From: Erythrobacter sp. SG61-1L
GTDB lineage: Bacteria > Pseudomonadota > Alphaproteobacteria > Sphingomonadales > Sphingomonadaceae
Assembly (NCBI RefSeq): GCF_001305965.1
Contig: NZ_JXQC01000003.1
Coordinates: 1,884,452-1,948,451 of the forward strand
DNA length: 64,000 bases
Direction of reading: 5' to 3'
Both the position numbers and the translations under genes were made by a program. Below are positions 52,439 through 61,460 of the stretch, piece after piece (the stretch's first letter is position 1; each line of letters begins with the position of its first letter). Below the pieces are notes generated by a model, which was given only the letters and a program-made list of their open reading frames with translations, did no database searches and was not told the DNA's origin.

Positions 52439-52886
52439 AACGCTCCAGCTTGGTCGCCAGAATCACCGATGTGGTGGTGCGTTCCACGCCTTCGAACAGT
52501 CCGATCTCGTCGATCAGATCGTTGAGCTGAGCCGTATCGTCTGCTTCCAGCATGGCGATGACATCATATTCTCCGCTGATCGCGAACACGGCCTGCACCA
52601 GCGGGATTTCCGCCAGCGCCTGCTCCACCTCGCGGTGGCAGCGCGGCAATGTCTTGATCATCATATGAGCGCGCACACGGCTGCCCGAAAAGGCCGGGCC
52701 GAGCCGGACGGTGTAGCCGTCCACAACCCCCTCTTCCTCGAGCCGGGCGAGGCGCGAGTAGAGCAGCCCGCGCGATATATCGAGATCCTTGGCAAGCTGG
52801 GCAATCGGCCGCCGCGCATCGACCCGAAGCAGGGCGAGCAAGCGCTCGTCCGTTTCGTCGAGGCGCGGCGGCGATGCGCCGTTCAT
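52437..52886 (-). CDS. Lrp/AsnC-family regulator
   Basis: A 149-residue protein. The N-terminal winged helix is at about 8-60 (LDETDERLLALLRVDARRPI then AQLAKDLDISRGLLYSRLAR). The RAM ligand-binding domain is at about 68-145 (VFAISGEYDVIAMLEADD). Lrp proteins usually sense an amino acid. Its ATG overlaps the stop of the cyanophycinase-aminopeptidase gene by four bases, so the two are translationally coupled. It is likely to control that gene and the divergent TBDR in response to aspartate, arginine or asparagine. Confidence 0.92.
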   Translation of the reverse strand: MNGASPPRLDETDERLLALLRVDARRPIAQLAKDLDISRGLLYSRLARLEEEGVVDGYTVRLGPAFSGSRVRAHMMIKTLPRCHREVEQALAEIPLVQAVFAISGEYDVIAMLEADDTAQLNDLIDEIGLFEGVERTTTSVILATKLER

Positions 52887-54814
52887 TTGGCCCAGCCTTC
52901 ATCGGCGTAGATGGCAGTCTGCGCGGCTTCGGCCGAAGAAACCTTGCCGCGATACATGCCCAGATCGTTGATCGCGAAAGCGGCGGTGCCATCCGCCCCC
53001 ATGGCGATCAGGCCGCCGTCGCCGCCAATTGCGCCGACTGCCATGATCGTGGCCTGCGCAGCCTGAGTGACACTTTCGCTATGCCATGCCACCCGGTCGC
53101 ACACCTGCCTCGCCGCGCTTTCACGGATGAAATACTCGCCCGTGCCTGTGGCGGAGACGGCGCATTCCCCATTCTTGGCATAGGTGCCCGCCCCGATAAT
53201 CGGGGAATCGCCCACCCGGCCCCAGCGTTTGCCCGTGGTTCCACCGGTAGAGGTCGCTGCAGCCAGATTGCCATTGAGGTCCAACGCCACTGCGCCAACC
53301 GTTCCATACATATGGGTCGGGTCGATTCCGGCCTGCTCGCGCTTGCGCCAGGCCTCGATCTGCTGCCAGCGCTCTTCCGTGCGGAACCATGAGGGATCGA
53401 CCTGTTCCAGACCCTGTTCCTGCGAGAACTTGTCCGCACCTGCCCCGGTCAGCATCACATGGCGGCTCTTGTCCATCACTGCCCGGGCGAGCGCAATGGG
53501 GTGACGCGTGCGGGTAATCCCGGCCACGGCGCCCGCCTTCTGCGTCTTGCCGTCCATAATCGCGGCATCCAGTTCGTTCTTGCCTTCGGCCGTGAACACC
53601 GCGCCGCGACCGGCATTGAACAGGGGATCGTCTTCCAGCACCTGCACGGCGGCCTGCACGGCATCAAGCGAACTGCCGCCCTTTTCCAGCACTCCGCTGC
53701 CTGCCGCCAGCGCAGCGTTGAGCGCGGCGCGATAGGCCGCGTCTTTTTCAGGCGTCAGGTCGCCGCGCTCCAGCACGCCTGCCCCGCCATGGATTGCCAG
53801 AGACCACATCGGCACAATCCCGAACTCGCCCTTGCTGGCGAAATAATCGCGCACGAAAAGCGGATTGTCGACCGTGCGCTCAGGCAAATGCAGCACCGAA
53901 TTAGGCCCGATGCCCAGAACGCGGATACGCGGCGCTTCCAGCGGCCCGCCGGGCGTCAGTCCCTTGAGCGAGGAGCCAACGACCAGCCAGGCAATGCCCT
54001 GCGGGTCCGTGGCGTAAATCCGCGCGGAACCGTCCGCGTCCAGCGCCAGAGCCGCGCTCTCATCCACACCAAGGCCATACATCGGAGCCACATCGGCACC
54101 CTCACCCGCCTGCGCCTTGGCGAGGAAGGCGAACAGGCGGCCCAGACGGTTGCGCTCCTTGAAATGCGTGTCGGTCACGACCCGGTCGAGCAGCTTCAGA
54201 TGGAGGAAGTCGCTCTCCATCGTCACGGCAGGCCCGAAAGGATCGGCCAGTGCTTCCGGGCTGGCAATGCTGCCCCCATCCATCGCGCCGTAAAGCTTCT
54301 CGCCCAGCATGGCTAGGCCGGCGCTGGTGCCGGCGATCGGCTTGCCCGCCGCGACATGCGCGTCAAGCAACCGGGCCACTTCCGTGCCCTTCCAGAACCG
54401 AACGTAATTCGACTGATCACCGCCCGCGATGAAGATGCCGTCAGCCTTGCGCAGCGCTGCCAGCACCTTCGGGTCCGACGACGCATCGCGGCTGGAGAAC
54501 ACGAAGGTTTCGGCCGAGGTCACCCCGCCGACATCCTCGTAAAATTCATCGCCAATTTCACCCGCATAGGATGCGCGCAGGATCACGATATGCCCGCCGC
54601 CAGCCTTGGCGACAAACCAGCGCATGGCATCATTGTTGCGGTCGCCCCCGCCCATCAGCAGCAGGCCGCCGGATACCTTGCCGGGGGTTGGCGCAGCCAG
54701 ATCGCCGACCGCATAGCGTTCGTACCCCTTGCCCTTCGCCAGCGCGGGCGAACCGCCCGTCAAAGCAAGGGCAAGCGCCGAGACAATCAGCGCCATCAAC
54801 TTGTGCAACCGCAT
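52883..54814 (-). CDS. Exported cyanophycinase fused to isoaspartyl aminopeptidase/asparaginase
   Basis: A 643-residue fusion with a signal peptide (MRLHKLMALIVSALALALTG, ending PALA). Residues about 30-320 are a cyanophycinase (S51-type serine peptidase), with IAGGDQSN near 130 and the nucleophile elbow AGTSAGLAM at Ser164. Residues about 335-640 are an Ntn-hydrolase of the isoaspartyl peptidase/L-asparaginase type. The autocleavage site is GTVGAVALD with Thr505 as the new N-terminal nucleophile, and TSTGGTTGKRWGRVGDSPII follows. Cyanophycinase would release beta-Asp-Arg from cyanophycin, and the second domain would split it to aspartate and arginine. The ATG at 54814 has GGAGG; the frame opens at 54859. 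It is divergent from a TBDR and overlaps an Lrp gene. Confidence 0.92.
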   Translation of the reverse strand: MRLHKLMALIVSALALALTGGSPALAKGKGYERYAVGDLAAPTPGKVSGGLLLMGGGDRNNDAMRWFVAKAGGGHIVILRASYAGEIGDEFYEDVGGVTSAETFVFSSRDASSDPKVLAALRKADGIFIAGGDQSNYVRFWKGTEVARLLDAHVAAGKPIAGTSAGLAMLGEKLYGAMDGGSIASPEALADPFGPAVTMESDFLHLKLLDRVVTDTHFKERNRLGRLFAFLAKAQAGEGADVAPMYGLGVDESAALALDADGSARIYATDPQGIAWLVVGSSLKGLTPGGPLEAPRIRVLGIGPNSVLHLPERTVDNPLFVRDYFASKGEFGIVPMWSLAIHGGAGVLERGDLTPEKDAAYRAALNAALAAGSGVLEKGGSSLDAVQAAVQVLEDDPLFNAGRGAVFTAEGKNELDAAIMDGKTQKAGAVAGITRTRHPIALARAVMDKSRHVMLTGAGADKFSQEQGLEQVDPSWFRTEERWQQIEAWRKREQAGIDPTHMYGTVGAVALDLNGNLAAATSTGGTTGKRWGRVGDSPIIGAGTYAKNGECAVSATGTGEYFIRESAARQVCDRVAWHSESVTQAAQATIMAVGAIGGDGGLIAMGADGTAAFAINDLGMYRGKVSSAEAAQTAIYADEGWAK

Positions 54815-54875
54815 ACAGCCTCCAAACCGGACGCCCGAAATCCCGCAGGATGTGGGCAATATGTTACAGTCTGAC

Positions 54876-54888
54876 GCGCATTATGCGC
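54876..54888. promoter_or_regulatory. Perfect palindrome in the divergent promoter
   Basis: GCGCATTATGCGC lies between the cyanophycinase fusion gene and the TBDR, 62 and 112 bp from their starts. Its position and symmetry make it a candidate Lrp/AsnC operator controlling both. Confidence 0.45.
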
Positions 54889-54999
54889 AATTTGTCGGAA
54901 AAGATCGACATATTGATTGAAATTTCATCGTCCCTCTGTTGAATCCGTAGCGTCAGGGGCGGAATGGAGGGGCCGAACCAGACACCCAAGGGGAACTTA

Positions 55000-57807
55000 A
55001 TGGGGTATCCAATGTCCGACCTTCGCAAAATCTCCCTCAAATCCGCGCTTTTTCTCGGCAGTTGCCTGGCCTTCGCCGCAACTCCCGCGATGGCGCAGGA
55101 TGAAGAATCAACCGACAGCGCCGAAATCCTGGTGATTGGCTCGCGCATTCCGCGCGCCGTGCAGGAAGGTCCGGCTCCTGTCACCACGATCGACGCCGAC
55201 GCTATCCGCGACAATGGCTATACCAGCGTGCCGGACATTCTGCGCGCCGTGACCCAGAACGGCGGCGAGACGCAGAGCCAGCAGAGCTTCAGCGGCGCCA
55301 GCTTCACGCCCGGTGCCCAACAGGTGGACTTGCGTGGCCTTGGCCCCAATCACACGCTGGTGCTGGTGAACGGCCGCCGTATCGCGGACTTCCCGCTACC
55401 CTATCAGGGCCGCAGCAACTTCACCGATATTTCCAACCTTCCCGTAGGCCTGATCGATCAGGTCGAAGTGCTGAGCGGCAGCGCGTCGGCCATCTACGGT
55501 TCCGACGCGATCGCGGGCGTCATCAACTTCAAGCTGAAGAAGGAAGTGGACGGCACCACGCTGGATTACCGCGTGGGCATGACCGAACATGGCGGCGGCG
55601 AATCCCACCGGGCGACCATCACCACCGGCTGGTCGAACGACCGGTTCCACATCATCGCGGGCGGCGAATATCTGCTGCAGCTTCCGCTGTGGGCCTATGA
55701 CCGTTCGATCCAGGACAGCACGGCAGACAACCCCACTCTGTCCTACGACCTCTCTCGCCGGACCTTCCTCCGCTACGACCCGGACTATGATGAATATGTC
55801 GATCCGGGCAAGGCGACCTGCGACTCCCTGTCCTATCTGAACGGCGGCTCTACCTATTACGCCCAGCGCGCCCGTTACGGTGCCTACGATCCGGATCTGG
55901 ACGATTACGGCCCCGGCTATTTCTGCGGCAGTTCCGCCTCCATCGGCTATGGCACGATCATCTCGCGGCGCGAGGGCTTCAATGGCTTCGCTTCGATGGG
56001 CGTCGAGTTTTCGGACAATGAGGAACTGTTCCTCGACCTCCAATATGGCGTCAGCAATGTTGCCCTGATGCCCGACGTGCTCAACTGGTCCTACCAGGCG
56101 GCCTCAGGCAGCAGCGACACAACCTTCTACAACAGCTTCGACGACCGGCTGGACGACTGGTCGCGCCAGTTCACGCCCGAAGAATCCGGCGGGTTCGGCA
56201 ATGTGATGACCCGCAACCGGCAGGAGACCTTCTCCTTCACGCCGGGCATTCGCGGCCAGTTCGGCAAGAGCTGGAATTACGAGCTGTCGTTCAATCACAG
56301 CCAGTATCGTTCGCGCGTGAAGTTCCCGCAGATCATCGCCGCCAAGGCGAACGAACTGTTCCTGGGCGAACAGCAGGGCGTCGATCCGGATTACGGCTAC
56401 CCGGTGTTCAACGCCGATCCCGCGCGACTCTACACCCCGCTGACCGAGGCGGAATATAATTCCATCGCGGTCTACAGTGTCTACAATCCGCGTAGCTGGA
56501 CGGACAATCTGCAGGCCACGATCAGCAATGGCGAGCTGTTCGAACTGCCCGCTGGCCCGGTGGGCTTTGCCGCTGTGGCCGAATATGGCGGCCAGGGTTA
56601 CGAACTGAACCCCGATCCGCTGGCCCTGACCGATTACTATTACGGCCTGAAGGACAGCGATGGCCACGGCACTCGCACTCACTGGGCCGTTGGCGGCGAA
56701 TTGCGCGTTCCCGTGACCAGCTTCATCGAGTTGTCTGGCGCGGGCCGTTACGATTCCTTCGGCTTTGCCGACAGCACGATCGACAAGTTCACCTATAATG
56801 CCGGGCTGGAAGTGCGCCCGCACTCCTCGCTGCTTCTGCGTGCTGCCTATGGCACAGGCTTCCGCGCGCCCGATCTGCATTATGTCTTCACGGGTCCGGG
56901 CAACACGCACCCTTCGGCGACCGATTACTACCTGTGCCGCACGGAGGAGCCGGACGAGGATCTGGGCGATTGCAGCTATTCGGATGAAGGCATCGTTGCG
57001 CAGCGCAACGGCAACAAGGATCTGAAGCCGGAAAAGAGCCGTTCGTTCAACGCCGGCTTCGTCTTCGCCCCGTCCCGCAACTTCGACGTGTCAGTCGATT
57101 ATTTCTGGGTCTCGCTGGCCGATCAGGTTCAGGATCTCAGCATCGACACCCTGCTGCGCGACGAGGCAGATTGCCGTATCGGTGAAACCATGGGCGGCAG
57201 CGCGGTGGATATCAATTCGCCCACATGCCAGGACGCCATCGCCCGCGTGCAGCGCTTTGGCGGCGGGGTGAACCAGGGACGGCTCGATGCCGTAGCCGTC
57301 AATCCGGTCAACATCGCGCGCGAGAAGACCGACGGCTTCGACGTCACCGTGCGCGGCAGCCTGCCGACCAGCTTCGGCACGTTCAGCCTCACCCTGTCGC
57401 ACACCCACGTGCTGAACCACACCTTCCAGCAATATCCGGGCGATACGCCCATCGACAAGCTGGCCTATGACAGCGGCTATTACATGCCGCGCGACAAGAG
57501 CACCGCCAGCCTGAGCTGGGCGCTGGAAGGCTTCAAGGCCACGGTGGAAGGCAAGCGGCTGGGCAAGCTGCCCAATTATGACGAGGACGCCTATATCCCG
57601 GCGAGCTACCTCTACAATGCCACCATCCAGTATGACGTCACTGACCATCTGCGGGCATCGTTCACGGTCAAGAACCTGCTCGACAGCAATCCGGTGAAAG
57701 ACCCGACCTATGCCAGCTATCCCTATTACGACATCAGCTGGTTCGACGGCGTGGGCCGCAGCGCCTTCCTGCAGTTGACCTACAAGATCGGCGGGGAAGC
57801 GCTCTAA
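55000..57807 (+). CDS. TonB-dependent receptor beside the cyanophycinase fusion
   Basis: A 935-residue receptor. The start at 55000 is preceded by AAGGGGAA. The signal peptide ends near ATPAMAQD, with TonB-box-like EILVIGSRIPR. The plug has VDLRGLGPNHTLVLVNGRRI and IYGSDAIAGVINFKL. The barrel is long, and the C-terminus FLQLTYKIGGEAL lacks a terminal aromatic. Several acidic, tyrosine-rich loops are visible (for example YDPDYDEYVDPG and YDPDLDDYGPGY), which could suit a basic, arginine-rich ligand; this is speculation. Divergent transcription from the exported cyanophycinase fusion suggests uptake of cyanophycin fragments or beta-aspartyl peptides. Confidence 0.94.
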   Translation: MGYPMSDLRKISLKSALFLGSCLAFAATPAMAQDEESTDSAEILVIGSRIPRAVQEGPAPVTTIDADAIRDNGYTSVPDILRAVTQNGGETQSQQSFSGASFTPGAQQVDLRGLGPNHTLVLVNGRRIADFPLPYQGRSNFTDISNLPVGLIDQVEVLSGSASAIYGSDAIAGVINFKLKKEVDGTTLDYRVGMTEHGGGESHRATITTGWSNDRFHIIAGGEYLLQLPLWAYDRSIQDSTADNPTLSYDLSRRTFLRYDPDYDEYVDPGKATCDSLSYLNGGSTYYAQRARYGAYDPDLDDYGPGYFCGSSASIGYGTIISRREGFNGFASMGVEFSDNEELFLDLQYGVSNVALMPDVLNWSYQAASGSSDTTFYNSFDDRLDDWSRQFTPEESGGFGNVMTRNRQETFSFTPGIRGQFGKSWNYELSFNHSQYRSRVKFPQIIAAKANELFLGEQQGVDPDYGYPVFNADPARLYTPLTEAEYNSIAVYSVYNPRSWTDNLQATISNGELFELPAGPVGFAAVAEYGGQGYELNPDPLALTDYYYGLKDSDGHGTRTHWAVGGELRVPVTSFIELSGAGRYDSFGFADSTIDKFTYNAGLEVRPHSSLLLRAAYGTGFRAPDLHYVFTGPGNTHPSATDYYLCRTEEPDEDLGDCSYSDEGIVAQRNGNKDLKPEKSRSFNAGFVFAPSRNFDVSVDYFWVSLADQVQDLSIDTLLRDEADCRIGETMGGSAVDINSPTCQDAIARVQRFGGGVNQGRLDAVAVNPVNIAREKTDGFDVTVRGSLPTSFGTFSLTLSHTHVLNHTFQQYPGDTPIDKLAYDSGYYMPRDKSTASLSWALEGFKATVEGKRLGKLPNYDEDAYIPASYLYNATIQYDVTDHLRASFTVKNLLDSNPVKDPTYASYPYYDISWFDGVGRSAFLQLTYKIGGEAL

Positions 57808-58796
57808 GCCCCGCCTGCCTTATCCCCGCCCGCCCGCTTCACGCGGTGCGGGCGGGTGATGCGGTGCATCTGGATGAAGCCGGGCACCAGTGGAAACCAC
57901 AAGGTCAGGAAGCGTAGCAGCAGCGTGGCAGAAAGTGCGGCCTCAATCGGCACGCCAAGCAGGTGCAGCGTGCTGGTGGAAGTCGCCTCGAAAGTGCCCA
58001 GCCCCAGCGGGATCGGCCCCAGCGTCACCACGATGGAAGCCAGCGTGAAGGCGATGAAGGCAGTGGAGATGCCCACATCTTGCCCCAAGCCGCGCAGGCA
58101 GGCGAAAAGTGTCGCGATGTCAGCGGCGAAGACCAGCGCGTTGAACGCCGTCACCCGCAGCAGCAATGCCCTGTCCGCCACCAGTGAGGCAGGTGCCTCG
58201 GCCATGGTTTGCAACAGTTGGGCAATCGGATGGATACGCTCAATAGCAGGCGGTAGAGGCTTACTGCCCCGGCGCCGCAGCCACAGTGCCAGTGCCGGAA
58301 TGGCCAGCGCCACCAGAATGAAGGTCGTCACCACCCCTGCCATCAGGGCCGTGGCCTGGCCATGCAGCCACAGCAGGAACAGGCATGCCAGCGCCAACAG
58401 CAGATAGGCCGCGTAATAGGCCCGGATGGAGATCAGCAGCACCGCCATTGCCGTGCCACGCGTCGCCCCGGCTGCCGTCAGTTGATCGACCAGCAGCACA
58501 TTGCCGCCCATCCCCGCCGTAGGCAGGGCCTGATCCGCAAACAGCTTGGAAAAGGCGATGCGGATGAGCGGCTTCAGCGCAAACTGCCTGCCATCGCCCG
58601 CCCGAAGCACTTCGCGCCAGCCAAGGGCGAGGCTGACATAGGTCGATAGCTGCAACAGCACCGCGGCCAGCAGCCAGCTGGGCTGGGATTGGCGCAGAAG
58701 GGTGAGGTAGTTCTCAAGCTCTCCCATATGCAGGACAATGCCCAGCAGTGCGGCCACAACGATTGCACCGATCACCCAGCGTCGCCAACCCTGCAC
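57804..58796 (-). CDS. Lysylphosphatidylglycerol synthase-type membrane protein (UPF0104)
   Basis: A 330-residue integral membrane protein with about eight helices, matching the flippase-like membrane domain of the LPG synthase TM family: FSKLFADQALPTAGMGGNVL near residue 83 and TLGPIPLGLGTFEATSTSTL near 257. No aminoacyl-transferase domain is present. Family members of this kind move or help flip lipids or lipid-linked molecules; the substrate is unknown. It starts two bases after the P-type ATPase stop, so the two are one operon, and its own stop overlaps the convergent TBDR end by four bases. Confidence 0.88.
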   Translation of the reverse strand: MQGWRRWVIGAIVVAALLGIVLHMGELENYLTLLRQSQPSWLLAAVLLQLSTYVSLALGWREVLRAGDGRQFALKPLIRIAFSKLFADQALPTAGMGGNVLLVDQLTAAGATRGTAMAVLLISIRAYYAAYLLLALACLFLLWLHGQATALMAGVVTTFILVALAIPALALWLRRRGSKPLPPAIERIHPIAQLLQTMAEAPASLVADRALLLRVTAFNALVFAADIATLFACLRGLGQDVGISTAFIAFTLASIVVTLGPIPLGLGTFEATSTSTLHLLGVPIEAALSATLLLRFLTLWFPLVPGFIQMHRITRPHRVKRAGGDKAGGA

Positions 58797-58798
58797 TA

Positions 58799-61288
58799 TC
58801 AGTTGCCCTGCAAGTGGTGGTGCCGCTTGGCCAGTTCAGTCACCAGCGCATAGAGCAGCACCAGCGCCAGCATTGTCGCGAGCAGGGCGGGCGGCAGCGG
58901 CACGAAGGCGAACAGCGCTGCAATTGGCCCGCTGTAGGGCAAGGCCACTGCCAGTGCCGCGACGAACACGCTGCTCCACAGCAGCAGCCGCGCCGGGGTG
59001 CTTTGCCAGAAGGGCCGTTTGGTGCGCAGGACGAACAGGGCCATCAACTCAGTCAGCAGCGAGACGACGAACCAGCTGGTGCGGAAATGGGCTTCGTCGG
59101 CATGGAAGACCAGCCGCAGCAGCGCGAACGTCGCCAGATCGAAGGCAGTGCTGATCAGGCCGAACAGGATCATGAAATTGCGGATGCGGGCGATGTCCCA
59201 GCGCTGGGCCGAGGCAAGCCGTTCCTTGTCGACTGCATCCCCGGCAATGGCAATGGCTGGCAGGTCCGACAGGAAATTGTTGAGCAGTATCTGCACCGGA
59301 AGCAGCGGCAGGAACGGCAGCAGCACGGTGGCGAGGGCCATGCTGACCATGTTTCCGAAATTGGCGCTTGTGGTGATCGCGATATATTTCAGCGTGTTGG
59401 CAAAGGTCCGCCGGCCATCCTCCACGCCGCGCCGGATAGCGTTGAGATCCGGGCGCAGCAGCACGATGTCGGCGCTTTCCCGCGCGACATCCACTGCGCT
59501 GTCGACCGAGATGCCGACATCTGCCGCGCGCAGGGCGGGCGCGTCATTGATCCCATCCCCCATATAGCCCACGGCATGGCCCGCGCGCTGGAAGGCACGG
59601 ACAATGCGTTCCTTCTGCTGCGGCTCCACTTCGGCGAAGACGGAAACCCCGGCGATATGCGCCGCCAGTTCCTCGTCATCCAGCCGGGCGATCTCGTCCC
59701 CTGTCAGCACCGCGCCGTCCGGCAGGCCGATAATCCGGGCCATGTGGCCGCTGACATAGCGATTATCGCCGCTGACGATCCGCACCGCGATCCCGCGCCG
59801 CTGCAGGCTGGCAACCGTGCGTTCGATGCCGCGCTTGGGCGGATCGTAGAACAGCAGGAAGCCTTCGAGACAGGCTGAGCCTTCCGCCCCGGTCGACAGG
59901 GCCAGCGTGCGAAAGCCGTCCTCCCCCTTGGCCCGCAGGAAGGCTTCCACCTGATCCCGCGCGGCAGTGTCGAGCGGCACAGTCGCACCGCCCGCACGCA
60001 GAGTAGTGCAGCCTTCCAGCACTTCCTTCACTGCGCCCTTGCTGATCCACAAAGGGTCCAGCCCGGTGTCGGGCCGGGCCAGCACGCTGAAGCGCCTGCG
60101 GGCGAAGTCATAGGGCCGTTCGTCCAGCTTCTCGAACCCCGAAAGGTCGAGGCTGGCGGCAGAGGCCGCGCCAAGGATCGCATCGTCCAGCGCACTGGCC
60201 ATGGCCGTCTGCAGCCGCGCGTTGACGCCCGCGAGGCGCAGCACTTCGCCCGAAGGATCGCCCTGCGGATCGACCGCCGCGCTCAGCGCGATGGCGCCCT
60301 TGGTCAGAGTGCCAGTCTTGTCCGTGCACAGCACGTCCATGCCGCCCAGATTTTCGATCGCCTCCAGCCGCCGCACCAGCACGCCATGGCGCGTCATCCG
60401 CTTCGCACCCGCCGAAAGGGTCACGCTGACGATGGCCGGCAGCAATTGAGGCGAGATCGCTACGGCAAGCGCCACGGCAAACAGCAGCGACGTGACGATG
60501 TCCCGCCCGAGCAGCAGGCTGGCCACGAGAACGAGGCTGACCACCACCACCATCACCCGCATCAGCATGGCCCCGAACCCGGCGAGCCCGCGCGCGAATT
60601 CGGTCTTCTCCTCAGCCTTTTCCAGCGTGTGTTCGATGGCGCCGAACTGCGTTTCGCGCCCGGCCTTCACCACCAGCATCCGGGCGGTGCCGCTGCGCAC
60701 CGAAGTGCCCTGAAACAATGCGCCCAGCCGCTGGGATGCCGGCGCATCGGCAGCAGAGGCACCCGGTGCCTTTTCCACCGGAAAAGCCTCCCCGGTCAGC
60801 ACCGCCTCGTCCACCAGCAGCCCGTCGCTGGCCAGGATCGCGCCGTCGCCCGGAACCAGATCGCCCGCTTTCAGCAACACGACATCGCCGGGCACGATCT
60901 CGTCCAGCGGCACAGACAGTTCCGTTCCCCCGCGCAGCACGCGCACCTGCCGCACCAGGCGGGATCGCAACTCGGCAATCGCGCGCGATGCGCCATATTC
61001 CTGCGTGAAGCCCAGCACCCCGCTACCCGCGACGATCACGAGAATGATCACTGCATCCACCCATTCACGCAGCACCAGCGAAAGCAGGGCGCCGACGATC
61101 AGGATCAGGCCGAGCGGCGTGGTGAACTGGCTGACGAACAGGCGCAGGGCCGGATGGCGCGGCCCCGGCAAGGCCCGATGCTCTGCCCGGCGAAGCGCTT
61201 CTTCGGGTGGAAGCCCGCCCTGCCCGCTGCCCAGCCGCGCCGCCAGCACGGCGGCATCGTCCGCCCACCAGGTTTCCGCATTCGGCAT
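58799..61288 (-). CDS. mgtA: P-type ATPase, Mg2+ transporter-like (P3B)
   Basis: An 829-residue cation pump. The phosphorylation site reads DKTGTLT (about residue 335). The actuator motif is TGEA in place of the common TGES (near 174). The hinge GDGINDAP lies near 595. The membrane segment SPQLLPAIVSVTLS before the phosphorylation site resembles the MgtA/MgtB family. The C-terminal domain has six predicted helices with LLNNFLSDLPAIAIAGDAVD. It would import Mg2+ or another divalent cation at the cost of ATP. No Mg2+-leader could be recognised upstream. It is coupled to the LPG-synthase-like gene. The assignment to Mg2+ is by family resemblance. Confidence 0.88.
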   Translation of the reverse strand: MPNAETWWADDAAVLAARLGSGQGGLPPEEALRRAEHRALPGPRHPALRLFVSQFTTPLGLILIVGALLSLVLREWVDAVIILVIVAGSGVLGFTQEYGASRAIAELRSRLVRQVRVLRGGTELSVPLDEIVPGDVVLLKAGDLVPGDGAILASDGLLVDEAVLTGEAFPVEKAPGASAADAPASQRLGALFQGTSVRSGTARMLVVKAGRETQFGAIEHTLEKAEEKTEFARGLAGFGAMLMRVMVVVVSLVLVASLLLGRDIVTSLLFAVALAVAISPQLLPAIVSVTLSAGAKRMTRHGVLVRRLEAIENLGGMDVLCTDKTGTLTKGAIALSAAVDPQGDPSGEVLRLAGVNARLQTAMASALDDAILGAASAASLDLSGFEKLDERPYDFARRRFSVLARPDTGLDPLWISKGAVKEVLEGCTTLRAGGATVPLDTAARDQVEAFLRAKGEDGFRTLALSTGAEGSACLEGFLLFYDPPKRGIERTVASLQRRGIAVRIVSGDNRYVSGHMARIIGLPDGAVLTGDEIARLDDEELAAHIAGVSVFAEVEPQQKERIVRAFQRAGHAVGYMGDGINDAPALRAADVGISVDSAVDVARESADIVLLRPDLNAIRRGVEDGRRTFANTLKYIAITTSANFGNMVSMALATVLLPFLPLLPVQILLNNFLSDLPAIAIAGDAVDKERLASAQRWDIARIRNFMILFGLISTAFDLATFALLRLVFHADEAHFRTSWFVVSLLTELMALFVLRTKRPFWQSTPARLLLWSSVFVAALAVALPYSGPIAALFAFVPLPPALLATMLALVLLYALVTELAKRHHHLQGN

Positions 61289-61422
61289 AGTGAAACACCT
61301 CCGCCGCGAGCACGGACATACCGCGCAGGCAGGAATAGCCCGCTTTGTGCCTGGAGAACAGCGGAGCTGCTAAACACCTGCCAGAATGGACAATTCAGGC
61401 TGGACGGCCGGGCATTTTGAAT

Positions 61423-61436
61423 TGCATACAGAATGC
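61423..61436. promoter_or_regulatory. Operator-like site upstream of the FAD oxidoreductase gene
   Basis: TGCATACAGAATGC sits inside the larger dyad ATTGCAT-ACAGA-ATGCAAT (61421-61439). A 12-of-14 match, TGTATACAGTATGC, stands before the HbpS-like gene at 62642. The form fits GntR/FCD-type operators, but no such regulator gene is in the window. Confidence 0.55.
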
Positions 61437-61460
61437 AATCAAATTGCAGATGGACCGCCG

